A stretch of DNA of 64,000 nucleotides from Streptomyces resistomycificus (GTDB lineage Bacteria > Actinomycetota > Actinomycetes > Streptomycetales > Streptomycetaceae): assembly GCF_001514265.1 (NCBI RefSeq), contig NZ_KQ948994.1, positions 1 through 64,000 of the forward strand, read 5' to 3'. The position numbers and the translations under genes were made by a program. Of the stretch, positions 9,304-18,019 are shown piece by piece. Position 1 is the stretch's first letter; each line of letters begins with the position of its first letter. The notes below the pieces were generated by a model, which was not told the DNA's origin, ran no database searches, and saw only the letters and a list, made by a program, of their open reading frames with translations.

Positions 9304-10446
9304 TCAACCCTGGGTGGACTGGCCTCCGTTCGGCGAGGACGGACGGTGCGTGCCCCCGTCGGAACGGGAGGCGGTGCGACGCCCGCGTGCCGGGGGCGTC
9401 CGGCACGGCGGGGGCGCGGTGGAGCTGCGGACGATGAGGTCGACCGGTGGGTCGCTCGGGGGCAGGGGGTCCGCGTCGGGATTCTCGATGGTGTGCACCA
9501 GACGCTTGAGCCCCTCCTGCGCCACGGCGTCGAACGGCTGCCGCACCGTGGTCAGCGGAGGCGTCACATAGGCGGCGACCGGGATGTCGTCGAAGCCGAC
9601 GACGCTCACGTCCTCCGGCACGCGCCGTCCTGCCTCCGCCAGCGCACGGATCAGGCCGATCGCCATGTCGTCGTTGGCGGCGAAGACAGCGGTGACGTCA
9701 CCGTCCTCGGCCAGTTCGCGCCCCGCGCGGTATCCGGACGCGGCCGACCAGTCGCCCTCGACGACCGGAGGTGTGTCCCGCCCCTGGGCGGTCAGCGTCG
9801 TGCGCCACCCGTCCAGACGGTCCCGGGCGGCGTACCACCGGTGCGGACCCGCCAGGTGATGAACCGTCACATGACCCAGGTCCAGCAGGTGTTGGGTGGC
9901 CGTGCGGGCCATCAGGTCGGCACCGTCCCCAGCGGTCAGCACGGTGGGTGCGGTGACCGGCGAGGGTGCGCCGAGGACGAGAACCGGCACGTCGGCGCGG
10001 AGGGATGCCTGTCCGTCGGCATCCGCCTCGTCGATGGGTTCGGAGATGACGATGCCGTCCACGCCCTGATCGAGGAGCGAGTCCACGGCGCCGGCGACGC
10101 CCGCCGGATCGCCCTCCATCGTGTTGACCACGCGTAGCGCGTAGCCCGTGTCCCGGACCACCCGTTCCACCCCTATGAGCAGGGAGGCGGGGCCGTACAG
10201 AGCCGTGCCGAGCGACACGACGCCGATCGAGCGGGTCCGCCCGGAAGCCAGCGCCCGGGCGGCGTTGTTGCGCCGGTATCCGAGCTGTTCGGCGGCGTCG
10301 AGGACACGTCGGCGTACGTCGGCGGAGACGTACGGCTCGTCGTTGAACACCCTGGACACCGTCTTCTGCGAAACCCCGGCCAGGCGGGCCACGTCCACGC
10401 TGCGCGGCGTGGCCGCACTCCGGCCCCGCCCTGTCTCTCGTGTCAT
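9304..10446 (-). CDS. LacI-family transcriptional regulator
   Basis: This 380-residue repressor starts at an ATG with GGAGG four bases upstream; a GTG 21 bases further upstream is less likely. The N-terminal helix-turn-helix and hinge read VDVARLAGVSQKTVSRVFN ... AARALASGRTRSIGVV. A periplasmic-binding-protein-like effector domain follows, including FAANDDMAIGLIRAL and DVSVVGFDDIPVAAYVTPPLTTV. The C-terminal ~35 residues are an unusually long proline/arginine-rich tail. It lies upstream of and codirectional with the sugar-transport/GH42 operon and probably controls it in response to a sugar. Confidence 0.92.
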   Translation of the reverse strand: MTRETGRGRSAATPRSVDVARLAGVSQKTVSRVFNDEPYVSADVRRRVLDAAEQLGYRRNNAARALASGRTRSIGVVSLGTALYGPASLLIGVERVVRDTGYALRVVNTMEGDPAGVAGAVDSLLDQGVDGIVISEPIDEADADGQASLRADVPVLVLGAPSPVTAPTVLTAGDGADLMARTATQHLLDLGHVTVHHLAGPHRWYAARDRLDGWRTTLTAQGRDTPPVVEGDWSAASGYRAGRELAEDGDVTAVFAANDDMAIGLIRALAEAGRRVPEDVSVVGFDDIPVAAYVTPPLTTVRQPFDAVAQEGLKRLVHTIENPDADPLPPSDPPVDLIVRSSTAPPPCRTPPARGRRTASRSDGGTHRPSSPNGGQSTQG

Positions 10447-10690
10447 GGTGCCTCCGGATCGCCGCACGGTAGAGCCCGATGATGTCAGACTCCCCGTGGC
10501 TGACTACGCAGTCATGTCTACGCAGTCATAGGGTGGCCGTCAAGAGTTCGGAACAGATCCGTGCATGCGGCGAGGCGCGCACCTCCCGGGCGGCCGGCAG
10601 TGCGAGTGGGCCGAGATCACCGAACGAGTGGTGAGCAAGCTGGACGAGGACGCGTCCGATCGGCGGCCCGCGCGGCCCACGGCCCACGCG

Positions 10691-10816
10691 GCCCGAGGCC
10701 CGCGACCCATGGCCCGAGGCCTGCGACCGGCGGTCCGAGGCCTGCGACCGGCGGTCCGAGGCCCGCGACCCATGGCCCGAGGCCTGCGACCGGCGGTCCG
10801 AGGCCCGCGCCCACCG
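10691..10816. repeat. Six tandem 21-bp repeats in an intergenic region
   Basis: Six 21-bp units run without a gap from 10691 to 10816. They alternate between forms ending gacccatg, gaccggcg and (last) gcccaccg around the core CCGAGGCC. A degenerate partial unit precedes them. They fill the gap between the LacI gene start (10446) and the end of the aldo/keto reductase gene (10877). The period is a multiple of three, so every frame stays open and gives proline/arginine heptapeptides, but no ribosome site or sensible start supports a protein. The rest of 10447-10876 shows nothing else recognisable. Confidence 0.75.
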
Positions 10817-10876
10817 ACGCCGAGCCCACCCCGTTGGCGGTCCCGGCGGAGACGAACGTAGCCCGAGCCCGGCGGA

Positions 10877-11848
10877 TCAGCTGTAGAAGTTCTTCTGCCA
10901 GCGGTGCTTGGCCAGCAGCGAGAGTTCGTCAGCGGTCAGCGCCGGTGCGTCGGTGACCGCCGCGTTGCGTTCCACGTTCGCCAGTGACCTCATCCCGACG
11001 ATGACCGTGGACACCGCCCGACCGGCGAGGGAGAACCGCAGCGCGGTGGACGCGAGCTCGTCGACGCCGATACCCAGATCGGCGGCGAGGGCGTCCACGC
11101 GCTCCTCGACCCGGGCGGGCCGATCGTCCCTGAAGTACCAGCGGCGCCAGTCTCCCTCGGGGAAGGTGACACCCGCGCGGATCGAGCCCGTCAGGGCCCC
11201 CTCGTCGAGCGCGACCCGCCCGATCACCCCTACGCCGTGCTCCTCGCAGGCGGGCAGCAAGGCGTCGGACGGCGCCTGCTCGAAGATGTTGTAGATGACC
11301 TGGACCGCGTCCAGAACTCCGGTGCGCAGCACGGTGAGCACGTTCTCGGGCTGGTGGTCCTTGACGGAGATTCCGAAGAACCTGATCTTCCCCTCCCGTT
11401 TGAGGGCGTCCACCGTCTCCAGCCAGTCACCGCGCCCGGTCCACTCGTCCTCCCAGGTGTGCAGCTGGAGCAGGTCGACGTGGTCGCGGCCGAGCTCGCG
11501 GAGGCTGGTCTCCAGGCTCTCGCGCAGGTGCGAGCCGGGGAACGCCTCCATGGGGTCGAGCCCGCTGGGCGCGAGGGAGACGGGAATTTTCGGTCCGACC
11601 TTCGTCGCCACGTGCACGCCGTCACCGCCGCCCGGCAGTTCCCTCAGCGCGCGGCCTACGACGCGCTCACTGCGGTCGTACGCCCTGGCGGTGTCGACGA
11701 AGGTGACGCCCAGGTCGACGGCACGGTGCAGCGCGCGCACCCCGGAGTCGTCGTCGGCGCCGACCCAGGCGCCCTGGCCGAGCCCCCAGGCCCCGTAGCC
11801 GATCTCGGACACGGTCAGCCCTGTACGGCCGAGTTCGCGATAACGCAT
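10877..11848 (-). CDS. Aldo/keto reductase
   Basis: This 323-residue NADPH-dependent oxidoreductase has a TIM-barrel fold. The catalytic tetrad is visible: the aspartate in VDTARAYDRSE, the tyrosine five residues on, the lysine in ATKVGPKI and the histidine in LLQLHTW. The cofactor-binding end (VIVGMRSLANVERN) is intact. Start at 11848 (MRYRELGRTGL, the standard family N-terminus); a GGGAG lies rather far upstream. It lies between the two sugar operons and is divergent from the second one, so a role in reducing or oxidising a released sugar is plausible, but the substrate cannot be told from sequence. Confidence 0.85.
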   Translation of the reverse strand: MRYRELGRTGLTVSEIGYGAWGLGQGAWVGADDDSGVRALHRAVDLGVTFVDTARAYDRSERVVGRALRELPGGGDGVHVATKVGPKIPVSLAPSGLDPMEAFPGSHLRESLETSLRELGRDHVDLLQLHTWEDEWTGRGDWLETVDALKREGKIRFFGISVKDHQPENVLTVLRTGVLDAVQVIYNIFEQAPSDALLPACEEHGVGVIGRVALDEGALTGSIRAGVTFPEGDWRRWYFRDDRPARVEERVDALAADLGIGVDELASTALRFSLAGRAVSTVIVGMRSLANVERNAAVTDAPALTADELSLLAKHRWQKNFYS

Positions 11849-12216
11849 GTGCTGTTCGGACTCCCTTGGCGACGACCCATGGCCAGGTCGCCTCACCTGC
11901 GCCTTCCGGCACGACGACCCGCCCGCCTGACGCTACCGACGTTGGCTTGCGGACCACCACGTCACACCGGTACCGAAACTTTCGAGCAGGAGCCCGCGCG
12001 GCACATCGTGCGTTGTCACGAGCCGGCCGCGCGCACCCAGCCGCCGCGCGGTGTGGGGCGTCGGAATTCCGGTCTCCAGTTGTCGACACTTGGCTTCACG
12101 TGGCATCCACCCCACCTGGGATGACATAGAAGATGTCCGCTTCCGTGCCGTCGCGTGGCGGGAGTGCCTGTTGAAACGTGTGCGAAACAGGGGGTTGTCG
12201 GTGTCTTAAAACGAGG

Positions 12217-12227
12217 GTTAGTTTAAC
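12217..12227. promoter_or_regulatory. Candidate operator GTTAGTTTAAC before the GH35 operon
   Basis: The short palindrome GTTA-GTT-TAAC lies 73 bases upstream of the binding-protein ATG, in an AT-rich patch of the 451-base divergent region 11849-12299. About 40 bases upstream, GAAAC occurs twice with an 11-base period (12173 and 12184). The operon's last gene is a ROK regulator, so a site near the first gene is expected. Assigning this palindrome to that protein is inference. The rest of the interval shows nothing recognisable. Confidence 0.4.
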
Positions 12228-12299
12228 GGCCATTCGAAGCCCGAGCCGATCGTCGGGTGACCTCCACGGCGTGTGCACACTTCAGGGAAGGGCAGTGCC

Positions 12300-13586
12300 A
12301 TGACGCTTGACAGAGCGCAGTTTTCTCGTCGCGGTTTTCTTGGTCTGGGAGTCGCGGCGGGCGTCATCACGCTCACCGCATGCGGGTCCGGCGCGGGTTC
12401 GGACGACGACCCCCTCGTGATGACGGTGTGGGGCGGGGAGACCGACCGGGCGACGTACCAGAAGCGCATCGACCTGCTGGTGAAGAAGTACCCCGACCTG
12501 AAGGTCAAGCTCCAGCTCATCCCGTCGGACTCGTACCCGCAGAAGGTGCAGACGATGATCGCGGGCGGCAAGGGCCCGGACATCATGCAGGTCGCGGAGA
12601 ACGTCAACGTCTACTCGAGCAAGAACCAGCTGATGCCCCTCGACGACCTCGCCAAGGGCGCGGGACTGGACCTGTCGAAGCGGTTCGGGCCGATCGGGTC
12701 GCTCTACTCGTACGAGGACAAGGTCTACGCGATACCGGACCGCTCCGGCGCGATGATCGTCTACTACAACAAGACCCTGTTCGACTCGAAGGGCATCAAG
12801 GCGCCGACGGCCGAGTGGACCTGGGACGACGCCCTGGACGCCTTCAAGGAGCTGACGGCCAAGGGCAAGACGTGGGGCTACGGTGGCGCGGGCTGGTGGC
12901 CCCAGTGGTGGAGCTTCGCGTACCAGAACGGCGGCGCCATCATCGACGCCGACGGCAGGCCGACGGCGGACAGCGACGAGGTCGTCGAGGCGCTGCAGTG
13001 GGCGGGTGACCTGGTCTTCAAGCACGGTGTGGTGCCGACGAAGGCGCAGTACGCCGACATGGGTACCGACGTCGGCGGCGACCAGGCCTTCGCCAACGGC
13101 ACGGTCGCGGTCAACGCCACCGGCTTCTGGGCCATCGCCGGTCTCACGGACACCAAGTTCGAGTGGGACATCGCGCCGATGTGGCGCGGCGAGAAGCAGG
13201 CCGTGGCCTCCTTCGGCAGCGGCCTCGCCATCTCCCGTACGGCGAAGAACCCGAAGAACGCGTTCAAGGCGATCGACTTCCTCACCTCGCCCGAGGCCCA
13301 GCAGCAGATCATCGCCACCGGTCAGGACGTGCCGGCCAACCTCGAGGTGCAGCAGAGCGACGCGTTCCTCAAGCCGGCGTGGATGAAGACCCCCGTGAAC
13401 ATGGGCGTGTTCGCCGAGTCCAGCGAGTTCCTCTTCAAGGCGCCCTTCATCCCCGAGTGGAACGAGATGCTCGCGGCGATCGACACCGCGACGGCCGACT
13501 TCTGGCTCGGCAAGGAGAGGAGCGCCAAGACCGCGCTCACCGCGTTGCAGAAGAACCTCGAGTCCATCATCAAGTCCGCTGGATGA
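12300..13586 (+). CDS. Sugar-binding lipoprotein of second CUT1 ABC transporter (Tat-exported)
   Basis: The 428-residue binding protein starts at ATG 12300 behind AGGGAAGGG. It has a Tat motif (FSRRGFLGLG) and lipobox (LTACGS), predicting a Tat-exported lipoprotein. The mature domain begins VMTVWGGETDRATYQKR and has the family 1 solute-binding layout, with MIAGGKGPDIMQV and NGTVAVNATGFWAI. It is the first gene of the operon with two permeases, a GH35 beta-galactosidase and a ROK regulator, suggesting a galactosyl oligosaccharide ligand. Confidence 0.9.
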   Translation: MTLDRAQFSRRGFLGLGVAAGVITLTACGSGAGSDDDPLVMTVWGGETDRATYQKRIDLLVKKYPDLKVKLQLIPSDSYPQKVQTMIAGGKGPDIMQVAENVNVYSSKNQLMPLDDLAKGAGLDLSKRFGPIGSLYSYEDKVYAIPDRSGAMIVYYNKTLFDSKGIKAPTAEWTWDDALDAFKELTAKGKTWGYGGAGWWPQWWSFAYQNGGAIIDADGRPTADSDEVVEALQWAGDLVFKHGVVPTKAQYADMGTDVGGDQAFANGTVAVNATGFWAIAGLTDTKFEWDIAPMWRGEKQAVASFGSGLAISRTAKNPKNAFKAIDFLTSPEAQQQIIATGQDVPANLEVQQSDAFLKPAWMKTPVNMGVFAESSEFLFKAPFIPEWNEMLAAIDTATADFWLGKERSAKTALTALQKNLESIIKSAG

Positions 13587-13593
13587 CCGCCCC

Positions 13594-14499
13594 ATGGCCA
13601 TGTCGAAGCAACGGCGCCGTGAGGCGCTCTGGTTCTACCTCTTCGTCTCGCCGTGGGTGATCGGGTTCCTCGCGTTCCTGCTCGGACCGATGATCTCGTC
13701 GATCTACCTCTCGATGACGGACTGGGACTCCTTCACCCCGCCCAAGTGGGTCGGCCTGGACAACTACGTCAAGCTGCTGACCGAGGACCCCGTGTTCTGG
13801 AAGGCCCTCGGGAACACCCTCCACTACGCGGCGATCTCCGTCCCGCTCGGACTGCTGGTCGGACTGTGGCTGGCGAACCTGCTCAACAAGCAGGTCCGCG
13901 CCCGCAAGCTGTTCCGCACCCTGATCTACCTGCCCACGCTGGTGCCCCTGGTCGCCGCGTCGATGGCCTTCCGGGTGGTACTCGCCCCGTCGGGTCCGCT
14001 CAACGACGCGCTCGGGTGGGCCGGCATCTCCGGGCCGCAGTGGCTGCTCGACCCGAGCTGGGTGAAGTACGCGCTGATCCTGCTGTCGGTGTGGAGCGCC
14101 GGCAGCGCGACCGTCCTGCTCCTCGCGGCCATGAAGGGCATCCCGCGGGAGCTGTACGAGGCGGCCGAGATCGACGGCGCCGGCCCGGTGCGGCAGTTCT
14201 GGAGCATCACGGTCCCCCAGCTGACCCCGGTCATCTTCTTCAACCTGGTGATGGGGCTGATCGCGGCGTTCCAGGTCTTCTCCCAGGTGTACATCCTCAC
14301 CCCGAAGGCGTCCCAGCCCGGCACCTACAACGCGAGCCAGACCACGGTGCCGTACCTGTTCGACCAGGCGTTCTCCTACTACCACATGGGCTACGCGTCG
14401 GCGATCTCGTGGCTGCTGTTCGCCGTGATCCTGGTGTTCACCCTGCTGGCCTTCCGCACCACCCGCCGCTGGGTGTTCTACGAGACCGAGGTGAAGTGA
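13594..14499 (+). CDS. Carbohydrate ABC transporter permease, MalF type (CUT1)
   Basis: This 301-residue protein has six membrane helices and the EAA loop ELYEAAEIDGAGPVRQFWSI. It starts seven bases after the binding-protein stop, and its own stop shares one base with the next gene's ATG (TGATG), indicating coupled translation. With its partner it forms the importer channel. As in the first system, no ATPase is encoded nearby. Confidence 0.9.
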   Translation: MAMSKQRRREALWFYLFVSPWVIGFLAFLLGPMISSIYLSMTDWDSFTPPKWVGLDNYVKLLTEDPVFWKALGNTLHYAAISVPLGLLVGLWLANLLNKQVRARKLFRTLIYLPTLVPLVAASMAFRVVLAPSGPLNDALGWAGISGPQWLLDPSWVKYALILLSVWSAGSATVLLLAAMKGIPRELYEAAEIDGAGPVRQFWSITVPQLTPVIFFNLVMGLIAAFQVFSQVYILTPKASQPGTYNASQTTVPYLFDQAFSYYHMGYASAISWLLFAVILVFTLLAFRTTRRWVFYETEVK

Positions 14500-15434
14500 T
14501 GGCGACCGTGGTATCCACCGCTGAGCCGCAGCACGAGGGCGGCAAACGCCAGGAGGGCGAGAGCCACGACAGCGGCCCGCCCCGGGTCCTGAGGGTGTTC
14601 CGGGCGACTCCTTTCACCTACGCCACCCTGATCGTGGTGTCGGCGATCCTCTCGACGCCGCTGGTGTTCGCCGTGTCGATCGCGCTGGCGAGCGACCACA
14701 CGGTGACCACCAACACGTTCACGATCCTCCCGCACGAGTTCGAGTGGCGGAACTTCACCAAGGTCTTCGGCACCGACCTGCCGATGGGGCGGTTCCTGAT
14801 CAACTCGCTGATCATCTCGGTCGGTTCGGTGATCGGCCAGATGGTGTCCAGCGGTCTGGTCGGCTACGCGTTCGCGCGGCTGCGGGCCCCCGGGAAGAAC
14901 GCGATGTTCCTCGTCGTCATCGCGACGATGATGATCCCGACGCAGATCACCATGATTCCGCAGTTCATCCTGTTCAAGGACCTGGGCTGGGTGAACACCT
15001 ATCTGCCGCTGATCGTGCCGAACTTCTTCTCGAACGCCTTCAACGTCTTCCTGGTACGCCAGTTCGTGTCCCGGCTGCCGAACCAGCTGGACGAGGCCGC
15101 CATGGTGGACGGGCTCGGGTTCTTCGGCATCTACCGGCGCATCATGCTCCCCATGCTGTGGCCGGTGCTGATCGCGATCGGCATCTTCACCCTGACGTAC
15201 TCCTGGGGTGACTTCATGGGGCCGTTGATCTACCTCAACGACGAGTCCCAGATGCCGCTGGCGCTGGGCGTGCAGTACATCACCACCACAGCGGTGGCGG
15301 GCCAGCCGCCACCGTGGAACCTGGTGATGGTCGGCTCGATCCTGCTCACCCTGCCGATGATCGCCGTCTACTACCTAGGCCAGCGGTACCTGTACGAAAT
15401 GGACATCAGCGGCGGAAGCGCGGGGGTCAAGTGA
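14499..15434 (+). CDS. Carbohydrate ABC transporter permease, MalG type (CUT1)
   Basis: The 311-residue protein has an extended hydrophilic N-terminus of ~40 residues before its six membrane segments. The EAA motif reads NQLDEAAMVDGLGFFGIYRR. It is joined to the upstream permease by TGATG and to the downstream GH35 gene by a GTGA overlap, so all three are translated as one coupled unit. It completes the second CUT1 importer. Confidence 0.9.
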   Translation: MATVVSTAEPQHEGGKRQEGESHDSGPPRVLRVFRATPFTYATLIVVSAILSTPLVFAVSIALASDHTVTTNTFTILPHEFEWRNFTKVFGTDLPMGRFLINSLIISVGSVIGQMVSSGLVGYAFARLRAPGKNAMFLVVIATMMIPTQITMIPQFILFKDLGWVNTYLPLIVPNFFSNAFNVFLVRQFVSRLPNQLDEAAMVDGLGFFGIYRRIMLPMLWPVLIAIGIFTLTYSWGDFMGPLIYLNDESQMPLALGVQYITTTAVAGQPPPWNLVMVGSILLTLPMIAVYYLGQRYLYEMDISGGSAGVK

Positions 15435-18010
15435 GTCGTCCGACAGTCCTCGACAGCGGCATCGAGCTCGACGCCCGGGGCATCCGGGCCGAGGGCAGTC
15501 CACGCGTCGTGCTGTGCGCGTCGCTGTTCTACTTCCGTCTGCCGCGGGAGCAGTGGCGCGCCCGGCTGGAACAGGTACGCGCCTCGGGCTACACCTGCGT
15601 GGACGTCTACCTGCCGTGGAACTTCCACGAGACGGCACCCGGCATCTGGTCCTTCGAGCACAGGCGGGACGTCGCCGCCTTCCTGGACCTCGCGCGGGAG
15701 ACAGGGCTGTACGTCATCGCCCGGCCGGGCCCGTACATCTGCTCCGAGTGGGACGGCGGCGCGCTGCCGGCCTGGCTGGGTCTCGACCCGCAGGTGCGGG
15801 TACGGCAGCACGAACCGCGCTTCCTCGAACAGGTCACCGCGTGGTTCGACCAGGTGCTGCCACTGCTGGCACGCCGTCAGTACCCGGCGGGCGGTCCCGT
15901 CATCATGGTGCAGTTGGAGAACGAGCTGGACTTCTTCGACTGCGAGGACCGCACGGGCTATCTGACCGCCCTGCGCGACCAGGCACTGCGCCACGGCATC
16001 ACCGTGCCGCTGATCGCCTGCGCCGGACAGGGTGACATCGAGGGAGCGACCGGCGACGTCCAAGGCGTCGTACCGGCCTGCAACTTCTACCCGGACGACG
16101 ACTCCCCGGACATCGAGCCCGAGGTGCGGCGCTACGCGCAGCTGCTGGCGGAGCGCGACCTGCCGCTGCTGATCACCGAGACCAACCGGCGCCACCGGAC
16201 GCTCCGCAGGCTCCTGGCGAGCGGCGCCTCGATGATCGCGCCCTATCTGCAGTCCTCCGGCTGGAACTTCGGGTTCACACCCTCCACCGGCAACTGGGGC
16301 GAGCCCGGCAACTTCATGAGCCACGGCTACGACTTCGGCGGCTACGTCTCGTCCACCGGCGCCGAACGCCCCGAGTTCACCGAGGCTCAGGTGTTCGCCC
16401 GCGTGATCGACACCCTGGGACCGAGGCTGGCACTCGCCACCTCGACGGTCCCCGGCGTGCCGGTGACCGCCGACTTCCCGACCAGCTCGTCACCCTCGGC
16501 CCTCGACCTCGACGGCGGCGGCCAACTCGTCGGCGTACCGCACCTGGGCACGGCACCGGGCACGGCGGTCGTGAACGGTGTCGCGGTCGCCGTCGCCGCG
16601 GACTCGTGCCCGCTGATGCTCGTGGACGTACCCCTGCGGCCGTACGGTGTCGACGCCACCCTCACCCTGGCGTCCGCGGACCTGGTCGCGGCCGCGGAGG
16701 GCGTGCTGACGTTCTCCTCCGACGTGCCGGTCACCGTCGTCGTGGACGGCACCCGGGTCGAGATCCCCGCCCCGAAGCCCGGTTCCCCCACGACGGCGGC
16801 CGCCGGGGGAGCGACGCTCGTCGCGCTGGCTCCGCCGGACGCCGCCCGCCTGCGGGCCACGGACCGCGACGGCACGGTGCACCTCACCGAGGCGCCACCC
16901 CGCCGGGACACGCCGCCGCCCACCGCCGTGCGCACCGTACGGCGGCGACCGGCCACCGCCCCGGAGCGACCGGCAGGTACCCACGAGCTGCCGCCGACCC
17001 TGGAGTCGCTCGGCGTCTACCGGGGGCGCGGCACCTACCGCACCACGGCGGATCTGACGGGCGTCGACGAACTGCTGCTCGTCGGCGCCGCCGACATCGT
17101 CGACCTGTCGGTCGCCGGCCGGGTCCGTCCGACGATCGCCGGCTTCGGCGCGGTGCAGCGGATCGACGTCCGGGAAGCGACCGGTGCCGCCGCCGTCGAG
17201 GCCGTCGTGGAGATCTGGGGCCACGCCAACTTCGACGACTCACGCCTGCCGGCGCTCCACCTCGGAGCACTGCGCGGACTCGGCACGCTGTGGAAGGTCC
17301 GGGAGGCGGAAGACGTGTCGGCCCTGTGGTCGGTGCGTGGCCAGTGGGCGGGCCTGCCCGCTCCCACCCGTGCACTCGGCGGCTGGAGCAGCACCCGCGT
17401 CGGCCTCCCCGTCACCTACACCCGCGAGATCCGTTCGTCCACTGCGTCGGCGCTGCACCTGTCGGGGGTGGTCGAGCCGCTGCGCGTGAGTGTGGACAGC
17501 GGTGAGGCGCGCACCGTCCACACCGAGGACCCCTGGGTGCTGTTGCCGGCGGGAGCCCACCAGGTCGCGATCACGCTGCCGCACCACCCCAGTGGCGGCG
17601 GCCTGCGGGCCGAGCTGCTGCGTCTGGAACCGGTGACGGACTGGTCGTGCGCCGTGCAGGACGACGACCTGCTGACCGGGTTCGCGGCGGAGGGAGGCCC
17701 CGCGCAGGGCGTCGAGCTGCCGCTGGCCCTGGACCCGGGAGAGGAGGCGTGGCTCGACGTCGACGTGCCGCCGTCCGACGACGGCTACCTGGTGCGGATG
17801 GAAGGCTCACAGATCCGTGTGACCGGGTGGGCGCAGGGAGAGTGCGTGGGACGCGTCTGGGTCGGTGACCGACCTGCCTTCTCTGGCGGAGATTCGAACA
17901 TAATATGGATCCCGTCGGGATGGTCCGGATTGACCTTGTTGGTGAAGGGCGCCGCCGGGCCTGGCAACGCGGAGCTCCGAACACTGTGGCTGGAGTCTCC
18001 TGACGGCTGA
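15431..18010 (+). CDS. GH35 beta-galactosidase, large cytoplasmic form
   Basis: This 859-residue enzyme has no signal peptide and starts at a GTG overlapping the permease stop. The N-terminal TIM barrel carries family 35 marks: VDVYLPWNFHE, ARPGPYICSEWDGG, the acid/base region VQLENE (about E165) and LLITETN (about E250, probable nucleophile). The C-terminal ~450 residues look like beta-sandwich and jelly-roll domains, consistent with large GH35 proteins. Its place behind the transporter indicates intracellular removal of terminal beta-galactose from imported sugars. It complements rather than duplicates the GH42 enzyme of the first operon. Confidence 0.88.
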   Translation: MSRPTVLDSGIELDARGIRAEGSPRVVLCASLFYFRLPREQWRARLEQVRASGYTCVDVYLPWNFHETAPGIWSFEHRRDVAAFLDLARETGLYVIARPGPYICSEWDGGALPAWLGLDPQVRVRQHEPRFLEQVTAWFDQVLPLLARRQYPAGGPVIMVQLENELDFFDCEDRTGYLTALRDQALRHGITVPLIACAGQGDIEGATGDVQGVVPACNFYPDDDSPDIEPEVRRYAQLLAERDLPLLITETNRRHRTLRRLLASGASMIAPYLQSSGWNFGFTPSTGNWGEPGNFMSHGYDFGGYVSSTGAERPEFTEAQVFARVIDTLGPRLALATSTVPGVPVTADFPTSSSPSALDLDGGGQLVGVPHLGTAPGTAVVNGVAVAVAADSCPLMLVDVPLRPYGVDATLTLASADLVAAAEGVLTFSSDVPVTVVVDGTRVEIPAPKPGSPTTAAAGGATLVALAPPDAARLRATDRDGTVHLTEAPPRRDTPPPTAVRTVRRRPATAPERPAGTHELPPTLESLGVYRGRGTYRTTADLTGVDELLLVGAADIVDLSVAGRVRPTIAGFGAVQRIDVREATGAAAVEAVVEIWGHANFDDSRLPALHLGALRGLGTLWKVREAEDVSALWSVRGQWAGLPAPTRALGGWSSTRVGLPVTYTREIRSSTASALHLSGVVEPLRVSVDSGEARTVHTEDPWVLLPAGAHQVAITLPHHPSGGGLRAELLRLEPVTDWSCAVQDDDLLTGFAAEGGPAQGVELPLALDPGEEAWLDVDVPPSDDGYLVRMEGSQIRVTGWAQGECVGRVWVGDRPAFSGGDSNIIWIPSGWSGLTLLVKGAAGPGNAELRTLWLESPDG

Positions 18011-18019
18011 GGGAGCAAG

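Noticed and set aside
10561..10956. Open frame of proline/arginine heptad repeats
   Set aside because: The frame stays open only because the 21-bp repeat is a multiple of three and GC-rich. There is no ribosome site and it overlaps the end of the aldo/keto reductase gene.
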